From Apostichopus japonicus (Eukaryota; Echinodermata; Holothuroidea; Aspidochirotida; Stichopodidae), in assembly GCF_037975245.1 (NCBI RefSeq), contig NC_092568.1, positions 39,572,631 through 39,636,630 of the forward strand: 64,000 nt of DNA. Reading direction: 5' to 3'. Every line of letters starts with the position of its first letter. The stretch's first letter is position 1. Shown in pieces: positions 28,200-39,590 of this stretch. A model generated the notes under the pieces. That model was not told the DNA's origin. It did no database searches and saw only the letters and a program-made list of their open reading frames with translations. The position numbers and the translations under genes are program-made.

Positions 28200-29050
28200 T
28201 GTATAAAACGGTATTAGTATAGCAGTGAGTTCACGAGCCTTCGTCTGGATTGGCTGTTGATCTCAATTTGTGTAGTCTCTTCCACCAGTTTCAGCATAGC
28301 TAGGCCTTAAAAGTAAAGTTCGACTTTCGTCACGTTTATGATTATGGGACAACTTGAACAAATCTGGCTAGGTCTGTGAGCAATTTTATGTTGTCTAGGT
28401 CAGCAACGGTTTGGGTAGAATAGGTTCAATACTAGTCAGACTACTAATACACTTAAGATGGCAAACCATCTCTCTCCTTAATTATTTCTTAAGGCAATTT
28501 CCTACTGGCTATCAGTCATAATTGCAAAGTATAGAACAATTTCAAGAGTTTTGAGACAAGTTTGCTGTTGTTGCTGCTAGGATTTTTGGAAGATAAATCC
28601 TCTTAAAACCTCAGATTTCCATTGCGTAAAACATCGCTTTGATTTAGGCAGTGTAATGAGGTAATAGCGATATTTTTCGTGCATCAATCTGCAGCTAAAA
28701 GACAAGATAAATAATTGGGCAAATGTACGAAGTCGCTCGAATCGAGTAGCGGTTCAAAGAAGCAGTGAGGTACTGTATATGTTTAGGACTCCAAGTTACT
28801 GTATAGCATATGCCTAGTACAATAGAGGAGCCCTGATGTAACAGAAGCCAAGCTATCTTCGTAGGTAGTTTTACAGATTTTGTATTTTTAATTGTTTACA
28901 GGCCTAGTTGCTTATTTATGATTCTGCGTCACGTTTTACTTGTTCATCACCTACTTTTGGTGGAAAAGGGTTAAATTACATATACTGCACAGAAACATAA
29001 TTTTCCAATGTGCAATTACGTAGCACCATGCATTTGCGTAAGTGCCTAAT
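28200..29050. other. Noncoding part of the insertion
   Basis: No exon, domain or terminal repeat was recognised on either strand. Confidence 0.35.
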
Positions 29051-29569
29051 CTTTTATACACAGAAAGTATTGATGTTGTACATCTGTACTATCTGAGACT
29101 TGAACAGCAATCCTAGGCCTAGTGGCGAGTGAAATTTGGCGAGTAGATTTCTAGTCACGGTCGCCAAATAGCGAGTACTTTTAAAAATATTTGTCGAGGC
29201 CTGATAACCTTGAAAACATGAATTCTCTAGATGAATCATGGATGCTTTTCATACATGGTGTATGGATTTGCCATATTGAGTACAAGAATCTGTTGCTTGT
29301 GAGGTCAAATCTCCTTTGAGGTCACCAGATGTCAAACTCTGAAAACCTTTTACATGATATCTAACGATCGAAATCATGGATACATCTAATACTTGTTGTG
29401 AATTCATAAAATTGAGTACAAGAACCCTGTTGTTTTGGTGTAAAGCCACGTACAGTAGACTGACCTGACTGTGTTTATCAAGCCATAGTGTTGGGTATCA
29501 AACTGGGTGGTTCCGGCAATTTCTATTGTAACAGCTAGTTCTGGTTATACGTACAACCAGAAGTCTAGT

Positions 29570-30634
29570 GCACTGAAGTCATCGAAACATCAATGCATTT
29601 TGCATACTGGTTTCTTTTTCTCGTCGTTGAATGAACTTTTTTAATGATTGGTACATCTTTTCTTGAATTCAGTTGCGGTGAGTCCAATGTAAGATTCTTT
29701 GTTATCTTCACTTGTGACCTCTGCTTGGTAGATGACCCCTGACTGTAGGCATTCACTGTTTAAGGGGCAGTTGTGTTTTGTTCTGAAATTGAATTTCCCT
29801 TCTCCTTTTGCGCTAGTTTACCTTTCATCTCTTTGTTTATTTTCTTCATATAATCCCTGAATAATGGTTTTGATGTTTGACATACAACTGTATGAGATTT
29901 TGATGGTAGGCCGTTATCTGTTGCATATTTTATGAAGGGGTGGGTGTTTGGGAAACATTTGTCGACGATCTGTAGGAATTAGTGGCCTGTATTGATTGGT
30001 CTGCATGTTTTATAGTAGGGTGGGTTGTATAACACGTACGTAATACTTCGCTGTCTGTTTCTTCTTGGTTTTATCTTCCTTGTTCGTAGATAAGGTTGTG
30101 TTCGTATCCGCTATCGTTCAATGCCTTTTTGATATATTGTTTTTAGCTGCGTTAATTCTGCTTCTGATGAGGATATTTCCTGCCGACAGGCGCTGGTTAA
30201 TGCCTTTTGGTATGTTTTACAGAACCTGAGGTGGTGGTTAGATTTGATACTTACGTAGAATGGAGTGTTGTTCTGTTTCAAGTATAGTTTGTGGCTTGAT
30301 GTGGACAGGTCTAGGATGACGTCCAGGTAATCTACTGTTTTCTTGTTAGCTCCTGCTGTTATATCTTTAGGTTGTTGTCTTTGTTGTAGTCTCACATGTA
30401 AACCCTTTCTTTCTTTATATAGTTTATTTCCCTTGGTGCTTCGTTGATGACGCCGAGCCCATCGTGACTGTAGAGGCCGATGTTGTTCCCAAATTTAGCT
30501 TTAAGGATCTTCGCATACTTCATTTGAAAAAAAACAAAGATCTTGGATGGTACGATGGTAGTAGATGGTTGATGGCTATAGTTGATGGCTATAGTTGTCG
30601 TTTTGGCGCTAGTGGTTTTCTTGTTGGGTTCCAC
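29570..30634 (-). pseudogene. Penelope-like retroelement: RT C-terminal part and GIY-YIG start
   Basis: Reading the minus strand, the RT-side pieces give 'AKILKAKFGNNIGLYSHDGL' and then 'NKKTVDYLDVILDLSTSSHK' with LKQNNTPFYVSIKSNHH. This is the Penelope pattern 'N-KTV-(Y/F)LDV--DL... P--YI--SNHP'. Further on, VIYQAEVTSEDNKESYIGLT and 'FKKRYTNH' form the GIY-YIG endonuclease core (Y-A-h ... Y-GLT--FK-RY--H). Stops and frame changes show a dead copy. The first part of the RT domain is not visible. Confidence 0.75.
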
Positions 30635-30659
30635 AGGCGGAATGACGACAAATAGTGGC

Positions 30660-32840
30660 AGAAGTTGAAACTTTTGAAAGAGAACAGTGTCTGAATGGCA
30701 GTGAAGTCAATGCGACTTATTTATTTCTGTTGGATTAGGAGACGTTTTGGAAAATATGGTTATTTTTAATCCGTGTCGCATTATTTCAATTCGATTTCGT
30801 CGTAACTTCAAAGGAATTGCTTTGATTTATCTGGGACTGCAGGTCGTATCTGATTTTTTAAACCGATCGGTGCTGTTTTTCTTAGATTTAGTTATCAGAA
30901 ATGTTCATTTTCCCCTTTGTCTCTTCAAGAATCATTTTAGTCAATGGCAACTAGTAACACGTTAACTCTCAATTGAATGATTTGGGATGTCATGTGCAAC
31001 AGGTTGGTTGATCATTTTCAACTTAATACTTAGCTTGGTGAGTGCAAGAATCCTATCGAAATTGGTAGAGATCATAGGTCAATGGGTTCACCATGCTTCA
31101 AAGTCTGAAAACCTTTTTAAGCAAGATAACTCCAAAATTAAAGCTACAATTAATCTGTGAATCCTCCAGTGCTATGATTTTCATTTGGTGAACATAGTTT
31201 GGTCAAATTCAATTCATTTTAGGTCTATAAAAGGCTCTAAAGGTCTTCGTTGAAACATAACTGGAATCTAGGTAGTGAAATCTGCTTCAGAGTGCATACT
31301 CTTGCTTTAACCGTGTACTTAAACTCCTATAAATGGTTTCTCTCTCTGAGCGTCAAGGGGTTAACTCAAATGGACGAAAATGGCACAAGGGGTCTACAGT
31401 TTATATCAAATGGTGGAAATCGTGGACATTTCGTCAAAACTATTACACAGTAAATAAACAATTTTTCATGGTGTTTTGTAATGTACAACCTTATACTTAC
31501 CGTTGCTCCACGATGATCATTAAAACATTTTAAGGTGATAAAATTGCTCGGATTTTGATATTGATTGGGAAACTCAGATTGTCTCAATATTATGCTATAA
31601 ATTTGCTGACAGTGTAAATGCAAAGTGGCTGTAGCACTCAACTTCCGGACATGTTCAAATCGGTGTTACACTTATACTAACTCTGCTACCATGTTACTCC
31701 ATGTGCTGTACGTTAGCAACATACATTATCTATTTCCTATACCCAATACGTGCGTGGTAACACACCATACTACATGTATTTTGCTGCTGAAGTAGAGAAG
31801 TATACAACTGTATATACTGGTATACTATTTAAATCGAGTAAAAGTAAAATAGTCAGAGCACTGAATGACAAGTAGTTTGGGTTCCGATTATTTTTCACTG
31901 AGTGTAAGTACCGAGTACCTGCAAAGAAGTACTCGAGTACTAAACTACAGGAAAGTATTTGTTGCATCGTAGCCCCCTAGCGTTATTAACTATGTTAACT
32001 CATACACATAGAACATGATGTAAGTAATTCTCGGAGATGATCACAAGACAGATTGTGTCAACATTTGATCATGGTAAACGCCCCATACTTGAAACAGATG
32101 AATTACAGGCTTACACGCACACTTGAATATGATCTTGCCGCCACCCTTCAAAGAATGTGATATTTAGACCAATTTAGATGTTAACTTGTCCATGTTCAGT
32201 GACTACGGGCGTAACATTCTTTATAGGTAGTGGGCTAGTGACAGAATATTTCACCCAGTCTTACCCACAAGGTCTGACTGTTTAAAATTACTGAGAACAT
32301 CTAAATCTGTCACAACAAATTGTTCACCTGCACCCCAGAGTTTATGGGTAGCGTATATGGAGGCCAGACATCCCCGGGAAGTGTCCTCAACGTTTGAACT
32401 TACCCCATGACCAATGACCAATCCTTGTCAAAACTATGAATCATACAAGCGTATTATAAAATGAAATATTGACAAAATATCAGGTTGTAAAGTTGTCATA
32501 ACTATCCCCCACCCCTCCCCATCTCCTAGTCGATTGAATTTACCTCATCTTACCCTTGTCAAAACAAAGTAGCACACCAGCACATAATAAAAAGGAAAAC
32601 TGAGAAAAAGGTCAGATTGAAAAGCGGACCTCCCTCCCCCCCCCCCACCACCCCCGCTCCCAGTCGACTGAATGCATCTCCACTTGACACAAATAACTCA
32701 CTTTATTAAAAAAAAATGGGACAACTTACCTTGAAAATAAGCCTACTGGCAAATTATCACTTGATAAGTATACTGATAGGTTATATACTGATGGGTTAAA
32801 ATAATCCTTGTAACCGATTGTTGTAGTCCAATAAAATATA
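30660..32840. other. Noncoding, scattered old repeat
   Basis: About 31.0-31.2 kb contains weak GATATC-family similarity. A C run lies near 32637-32648. No gene was recognised. Confidence 0.4.
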
Positions 32841-32844
32841 CTAT

Positions 32845-33394
32845 ATGTACTCTGATTCATTCACGCCGCTTATCAAAAAACCTACCAGGATTACTGATTC
32901 ATCTTCAACTTTAATTGATAATATTTTCTGTAATGACGTCAGTCTCTTCAATTTGCCTGGCATCCTTCTGTCTGCTATAAGTGACCATTTACCTATTATA
33001 TGTTCAGCTGCGTTCCATTTCTTCAAATTGCTCACATTGTACTACCATTTATGTCATGGAACGAGACAAGTCGAGGGGCAATTACAATAGGTTTTCCTCT
33101 GAGCTCAACGACTTCAAATGGTATCAACTGTACACAAAAACAGATGTAAATGATGATTGTAATTTCTTTGTTAGTGTAGTAAGTGATATCTACAACAAAC
33201 ATTGTCCAATTAAACGTACTGCCGGCAACGGGTCACGCAAACGCAATCATTGGAGTACCAATGGAATTATTAAATCAATTGCTACTAAGGAAAGACTTTC
33301 CTCCAAAAAAAATCTCTTCAGTGAATCTCGAGATTTCTGTCTGATCTCAAACATTTTTCCAAAATTTATGCATCTGTTTGTCGTTTCATCGTAG
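32845..33394 (+). pseudogene. CR1/L2-like LINE fragment (endonuclease end and linker)
   Basis: The first frame has 'PTRITDSSSTLIDNIFCNDV' followed by GILLSAISDHLPI, the T-(L/S)IDNIF-N ... SDHLP signature at the end of apurinic-type LINE endonucleases. A frameshift near 33000 moves to a frame with FSSELNDFKWYQLY and 'YNKHCPIKR' then HWSTNGIIKS, matching the linker before the RT. The RT itself is absent. It ends about 50 bp upstream of the death-domain exon acceptor. Confidence 0.75.
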
Positions 33395-33446
33395 GTGACC
33401 CCCTGGATTTAACACTTATGTCAGTATATGTCATATTTCCTCGCAG

Positions 33447-33673
33447 GATCTTTCGGGTAAATTAGGGGGAAGTTGGAAGAGTCTTGGAAGATTCCTCGGT
33501 ATAGGAGAGGCTACTCTCTACGACTTCCAATACAACAATAGCACCACTCAGGAAGCTGCGTATCAAATGCTTCTTCATTGGGCTCGAAGCAACGGAAGCA
33601 ATGCCAATATTGAGAATCTTGCTGAAGGTCTCAGGAGAGCATGCAGAACTGATCTAGCAGAGTTTGTAGAAGG
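33447..33673 (+). CDS. Death-domain exon of an unidentified gene
   Basis: This 227-nt exon lies between TTCCTCGCAG and GTGAGTAAG. It encodes 75 codons plus 2 nt covering most of one death domain: LGGSWKSLGRFLGI, LYDF, 'AAYQMLLHWARSNGSNANIE' and LAEGLRRACRTDLAEFVE. These fit the six-helix pattern (LG--WK-LGR-LG ... A--ML--W ... A----L--ALR---R-DLA). Death domains mediate homotypic assembly in apoptotic and innate immune signalling. No partner domain is visible upstream, where a LINE fragment abuts, so I cannot tell whether this is an UNC5-, ankyrin-, NF-kB-, TNFR- or MyD88-type protein. Reading is open and splice sites are good, suggesting a live gene. Confidence 0.8.
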
Positions 33674-33950
33674 GTGAGTAAGTCCTACAAATTATTAGTT
33701 ACGTGAGCATTTATACAGCAAGACACCTCTCGTTCAATACTGAGGAAGGAGCGGTTAAAATCAATTAATTTCAGTAGCTTAAAAATTGTATTGTGGGTAT
33801 TTTCTTTATCACATTTCTACCCGAAAGGATTTGAAACACTGCTGGACGGATGGCGCAAACTAGGAACTTATCCTGCTGCAGACGTTTCCGAAGCATCCAT
33901 AATGATTTAATATAATTGCCTGATTTTTCATACTGTGTTGTCTCTTGCAG

Positions 33951-34023
33951 GCTAATTGACTTCTACCCAATCAAGTGTAACAGGGTGGCCAGGATCCTAT
34001 ACTCCTGTAGGAGAGAGCGATAA
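33951..34023 (+). CDS. Terminal exon of the death-domain gene
   Basis: It follows TCTCTTGCAG and restores the frame from the previous exon (GG + G). It encodes 'LIDFYPIKCNRVARILYSCR' and RER, then TAA at 34021-34023. The peptide is short and basic and has no domain I recognise. The last codons and the 3' flank (34009-34070) are repeated at about 41972-42035 with roughly 85% identity, so the stop-codon region derives from, or was copied into, a dispersed repeat. Terminal-exon status is inferred from phase and stop. Confidence 0.6.
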
Positions 34024-35608
34024 CGTAGAGATTTGTCGTTAGGCGTTAAACAGCAACCAGTTCATCATCGTAGCTCATTCTTATCTCGGTCTCCATTTCG
34101 CATATTATTAAAGTGGAAAGAAATGATAGAAAAACAATGTTAAAACTTCTTAAATAAATTACACTTACCTTAAATCCGTAGGTAAAATGAGCCCAAAACA
34201 ATACAAACTAATAACACAACTGTTCAGACAGTCCCTGAAGGAGGAATTCCTACACTCTAAAAACAGTTGGTTAAAAAATTAACCAATACCTTAACCAACA
34301 CTGGGCACGTATGTCAAATTCGACTTATTGGTGATATTTTAACCAACACCTGTTGGTTAACGGCTTTAACCAGCCGTTGGGTAACATTTTTAACCAATAA
34401 AATAACTATAAGTTTGTACCCAACAGTTGTTGGTTAAATTAATTGTGTAAATTATGCCCATCATTGGTGAACTTACAAATGTAGGGATCATTAAATTGGG
34501 GAATTAAAAATCATTTTATTGGGCAATTACTATATTTAAATTGGGCAGTGGCTTTTACCATTACAAAAGGGTTGGGCAGTTAAATGAGCCTTTATTGCCC
34601 AATATATGTTGGCGAATGCAATATATTGGACAGTGATGGATAAGATCCTCAGTGAATTTTACTTAACGTAGTTGAAAGACTCCTCACAAGTTTTGTTCAT
34701 GCAGACCTAGTTTGCAACAATCAGCTGAATATGGCAATGCAAAGAGTAAACAATTCCTTGAAAAATATTGAGAAATTAACAAACAGTTACATTACAGAAG
34801 CCAGATGGATGACATTTTGAGAACTTGTTTTTATTGAAAACAATAACCAGCTGAACCATGCATGTGAATAAAATACAAACAAAACAAAACAACACATAAA
34901 TATGCTTGGATGTAACAACTTCTTAGCTGTGCTCTATCAGACCTTTAAGGTGACACAAAATCCTCTACTCTTCAAGAAGAACCGTATTCATAGAAAACTT
35001 GTAACACTAAATATCTCACATATGTAACTATAGATCAATTGATGTATAAACAATCTATGAATCTAAACATCAATCATGATCTGATTAATCAAGGTTTACC
35101 TATACATACAGTTAATTAAGAATTACATTGAGTATCACATACATATGTGGTGTACATGATTACATTTAGAGACATATTTATGATATATGCAGTACATTGC
35201 AGCCAGTGCATTGTTCGTTTCCAGTATTTGGATGTATAGTATATATCTTCAACACATATAGAGATACATGTGTAGGTGAAATTTAGCTACATTAAACCTT
35301 ACTCACTCATAAAAGATCAGTTGATCAGATCGGGATTCCAATAAAAATTAGTAATGAAAGTTTTGATTTGTACCAGCATGGTATGTAAAAATATGTCATA
35401 TCATGAGTTTTAATTAAATGTCCCTTCAAGATGATGCTATCTGCACCTGATGCTGGTGTGTGAATTTTAAAATAGTAATATTATACAAACTTCTTGCTAA
35501 CAATTATTATATGAGCTTGTTGCTTACAATTTCCTTTTAAGGCACTTCTTACTTTTCAGGGCCAAGAATGCTATAATACAACTTGGCATATGTGCTTCTT
35601 TGATTTTA

Positions 35609-35851
35609 TTAATCACATTTTGAATGAACTGCCAAACAAGACTGCATGAGGGTCGATAAGCCATGTCCAAAATGCACATTCGCCATGAAACAGAAATAGA
35701 CAGCTTTTATAGAAGAGATTTGTGAGAAACTGACCCCTGTTCTAAAATAGCAAATATCTGGGTTGGTACCAAGAGGGCTCCTTGCATACAAAAGTAGCTG
35801 CAGTATTTTTGTGGCATCAATATCCTTTGAACTTTGTAGAATATCAGCCAT
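35609..35851 (-). pseudogene. Decayed duplicate of the SAMD3-like terminal exon
   Basis: It aligns base for base with the exon at 35887-36204 (CAAAATGCACATT, TGAATGAACTGCC, GGTTGGTACCAAGAG). Frameshifts alternate the family reading between two frames. The head still reads ADILQSSKDIDATK. The direct duplication lies immediately downstream of the better copy with respect to the gene. Confidence 0.65.
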
Positions 35852-35886
35852 GAATATTTTGCTTACAATTCTTTCCTTTTAAGCCA

Positions 35887-36204
35887 CTAATTACTTTTAA
35901 AGGCCAAGAATGATCTACGATCTCTTATGCAACTTGGCACATGTGCTTCTTTGATTTCATAAATCACATTTTGAATGAACTGCCACACAAGACAGCATGA
36001 AGGTTGGTAAGCCATGTCCAAAATGTACATTGCTTTGAAACAGAAATCGATAGCTTTCAGTAGTGATTCTTGACGGACTGGCCTCCGTTCTAGAAAAACA
36101 AATGTTTGGGTTGGTGCCAAGAGAGTTCCTTTGCATACAACAAATGGCTGCGGCTTTTATGTGGCATCAATAGCCTTTGAAATTTGTAGAATATCAGCCA
36201 CTTC
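35887..36204 (-). pseudogene. SAMD3-like terminal exon with one nonsense codon
   Basis: The acceptor TTTTTCTCACAG precedes GAAGTGGCTGATATTCTAC. Translation runs EVADILQISKAIDAT, stop, KPQPFVVCKGTLLAPTQTF, then RPVRQESLLKAIDFCFKAMY, ILDMAY and CCLVWQFIQNVIYEI before the TAA at 35887. Apart from the single TAA (a C-to-T change from CAA would explain it), the frame is open and fits the family's C-terminal module. The gene therefore died recently or carries an assembly error or polymorphism. Confidence 0.65.
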
Positions 36205-37757
36205 CTGTGAGAAAAATTGAAAAATATGAAAATTATCACAAGCTGGTCTTTGTCAATCAGTATGAAGTTGTGACAGCAAAAAGCCCTCCATTCTAGCAGA
36301 TTTGTACTTAGAAATAACTTTATATGAAATTATACTTGGCACAGCCAAACTTCATACCACCCATATCGATGCTTACAATGACATGCTAGTTTAAAAATAA
36401 GTACTATGAACGTTTGATACATTTGAAATTTACTGTTTAGTTATCATGTTTAGAAGATACTTTTACTATCATTGACTTTTTATCACCAACTCATAATTTA
36501 TTCCTTTAAATCAGCTTCACATGTGACCCATATCCTACTACTGTCATTTACCAAATTGAGCAAAATTTGACAAGCCTATTGTTGTTGTGAAATCAACATT
36601 TAAGTAATATCACGTAGGCCCTGCCCACCGATGAATATTAATTATCCATTTTGAACCAAATGGAATATGGTTCATGTGCTTGGGAGCATCTATGTACATT
36701 GACACATATCCAGCATAATTGTTGAGATTCCACTTTTACAAGCAATCCATTACAAACTACAAAACATATGTCATAAGCATGTTGTCAATGAACTTCAACA
36801 AGTGGACAAATGAATGCTTAAACACCTACTGGTTGAATGTCCACGAAGGAGGTGATTGCCTCTTTTACTGAACACAATCCTTTTTTTCCCTTTCCTTTCC
36901 CTCTCATGATGACTGGAAGAAGAAAAAATGCCAATGTTTCCTTCTTATCTGTGAAAGTGACAAAACATAACTAAAGATAATCTTCCCTCCAAGGTTCACA
37001 AAGTCCTTGTGCATAGAACTATAACACAATTAATGACCACTTAACATATAACTTGTCATTATCACGTACAGTACCCGCACAAATTATTTGTATTTTCCCT
37101 TGCCTTTATTTGTCTCTAACACTAGAAGTCCTTCAAGTCATTTTTATCAGAAAATAGCATATCATGGGAATGCAATGAGAAAATAGCATATCATGAGAAT
37201 GTAATGAGATAAGTTAGCATCTGTTTGGTATTTTGTGTATGTTTATTTTCAATAATACATGTCTCCTTTAAAAGCCCACATTCATAATGTTGTGCTGCTA
37301 TCACAACCTGTTTGCAAAGTTATCTACTCTTTATATTTTTTTATATATTCAGATCTCAAAACACTGATGAACCTTTGACATATTTTGTGTTCTATTGTTC
37401 TATAGTAGTCACTAGCTTTTGGCTTAAATGAAATCCCAAAAATGGGTCAGATGGAGTCTAAGCAAGGGAATATATCTGCACCAACCCAACTTGGTTTCTG
37501 TCTGAACCAGATCCCATTGATGCTTTTTGTTCAATTTCAGTTTATTTTTATAAAAAAAGAAAAGGAAGTGTTGTTGTCTTTACAAAAAGTAAACTAAGGC
37601 TATTTTGAGAACAAGATCAGATATATTACAGATAATTGGTCAAACCTGATCTTTCAGAAGTTCCTAGTGTGATGGTGGTAAAAGGTTGCAAGGAATGATC
37701 AACATACAAAAATTAAATTAGCTCAACTATGTGCACTGAAATAAGAAGCACTCTTAC

Positions 37758-37915
37758 CAATAGACAAACTCTCTAGGTCAACGTACTCCAATCCAAGAGG
37801 CCTTGCCAATTTTCAACCTGTTTGCCATATTCTATATCCCATTGTAGTACAAGTCCCATTTCTCATACAGGTGATCCTCACGCTCAGGCCAAAGCACTGA
37901 AAAATCTTGTTCTAT
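37758..37915 (-). pseudogene. SAMD3-like middle exon, frame disrupted
   Basis: The acceptor CTCTTTCAG precedes IEQDFSVLWPEREDHLYEKW, which continues in phase 0 from the upstream exon (…LLDRGM). The combination LLD-GMIEQDF is a hallmark junction of this family. After about 26 codons the frame hits TAG. The end of the exon reads sensibly only in another frame (GLEYVDLESLSIG before the donor GTAAG). At least one frameshift is therefore present. Confidence 0.6.
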
Positions 37916-39060
37916 CTGAAAGAGCAAAGGGAAATAGAATACTTTAATGTGTGTAAGCGTATTCTTTTTTTTGATCCTCAGCTAGGATCCATTAAAAAAT
38001 CCCTCTCACTGAATTTGTTAAAGTCTGGTTCCATGCATCTATACAAACACTAAGTATTGTTGAAGCTGGATGTGGTAAATCCAACTGCTTGATACCTTTG
38101 GCTAGTTTAATAACATTTAGAAAACATCTGGGAAAGAAAAGTAAGTATTTAACATTTATTGACACATGCTTTGAAAATATCTCAGAATACAGCTCAAAAA
38201 TATATTTTTTTCAAAATATTTTTTTAATGTGGTGGGGGGAAAATTTAAATTGCAAAAATTCAATATTTAACATTTGTGATATCATTACTGAACATAAGCA
38301 TATTCATGGGAATAATTTATCTTGTCTCCCTATAACAAGATGATAGACAAGTTGTTAGATTTGTACACAATTGCAAGAAATGCAGAGCAAATATTGCACA
38401 TAAAACCATAGCACTGAATGGCAAAGACACCATATTAAAACAAAAAAACTTTGTACAAATTGTAAACCATATTATACCGCTTGAATCTGTACCTTTTTTT
38501 ACACTCAACATCAGCAACCTTTCTTAAAATCCTAGCTATATCCTTGAATAAAGCAAGATTTTCATCCAAAAATAATATTTATTCCCAATCTGGTCTTTAT
38601 AAAGCATACTGATCTGCCAGATGCCTAGGGTTAAATTAAAAGTCAGTCACATTTCTTCACTGTGTGGCTGATAACTGTCATAAACTTCCAGACATAAATT
38701 AAAAGAGATTTAAAATATAATGCCATCATTTAAGAAAAGCAGTGAAACTAGTTCTTTTCAATCAAACTAGATATGTAGACAATCAAAGTACTGTTTTTAA
38801 GTTGGCCAAATAGGCTTCAAAGTGAAATATAGTATTAACTCATCAGTGAGGTTAGTCACTTAATTAATTTCAGTGTTTCTGCTAAATCAAAACCTTGCTA
38901 GTAATTTTTCCACTTCCTTTTTCAAGAGTTAAAGGATATGGTCTTGAATAGTATCTTCGTAATATGTGTATTCAAAGCTCACTTCTTTAGTATTTTTGAT
39001 GCAAAATCACCTATGTATTTCTCTTTAATTAAGCAGCAAAAAATCAAATTTGATAGTTAC

Positions 39061-39251
39061 CATTCCACGGTCTAACAACCTTTGATACTCTTTCAGAATA
39101 TCTGAAATGTTAGTTGAGTGGTCTTTGATCTGCTGTTGTCTGTAAACTGCAGTTTGCCTCATAAAGTCCAATACTTTCTCTCTTGGTTCCATGTTACATT
39201 TCAGCCACTCAGTCATCATCACCAATTCCTCTTTGTTCTCCAGATCAGCTT
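39061..39251 (-). CDS. SAMD3-like internal exon, intact
   Basis: The exon has 2 nt plus 63 codons between TTGTCCTTGCCAG and GTAACTATC. It encodes LENKEELVMMTEWLKCNMEP, then 'DFMRQTAVYRQQQIKDHSTN' and ISDILKEYQRLLDRGM. The pattern 'M--T--R---I------I--IL-EYPRLLD--GM' is typical of SAMD3-like proteins ahead of the IEQDF segment. Phases match both neighbouring exons. The region is probably helical. Function of this family is unknown. Exons elsewhere in this copy are broken, so the gene as a whole is unlikely to make full-length protein. Confidence 0.65.
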
Positions 39252-39417
39252 CTGGCAAGGACAATAAAAACATATATTTCCTACTAAACATAGATGCCTT
39301 AACATCAAATTTTGAAGTTACCAATGGTTGTGATAGGTATAACCCAGTCTTTGATCATTGTCATAGCATGAGAGATAAGTCAAATCCTGAGAATAGTTGG
39401 TAAAACCTATTACACAC

Positions 39418-39590
39418 CTCTCAATTTTGGTGGAGTGGACACTTTAGTCAAAGGAGTAGGTGGACTTGATGCACCGGGGAATCTTTCACCATGGCAATCT
39501 TCTTTTTACGTACGTAGCGTAGGTGCTCTTCTAGATACCCTGTCGCCAGTCGTCCTGCAGCACCTTTGCAATACCATGGTTCCTGCACAT
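39418..39590 (-). pseudogene. SAMD3-like upstream exon, probably frameshifted
   Basis: The 3' part reads GASSPPTPLTKVSTPPKLR and ends one base into a codon at the donor G|GTGTGT, matching the phase of the next exon (G+AA gives E). The 5' part reads GYLEEHLRYVRKKKIAM in a different frame, resembling the basic segment normally found here. A frameshift between the two is likely. The 5' boundary is not resolved. Confidence 0.4.

Larger units (their letters stand above)
27036..29610. mobile_element. 2.6-kb insertion splitting a Penelope-like element
   Basis: Protein continuity across the two borders (FNDEKKK on one side, KNATKLSKDIW on the other) indicates foreign DNA here. It holds the 144-bp GATATC array, a CA/TG-rich tract (27265-27298) and about 1 kb of unassigned sequence. 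It ends at GCATTTTGCATACTGG, an end also seen at 25.69 kb. I see no transposase or clear TIRs, so the element class is open. Confidence 0.5.
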
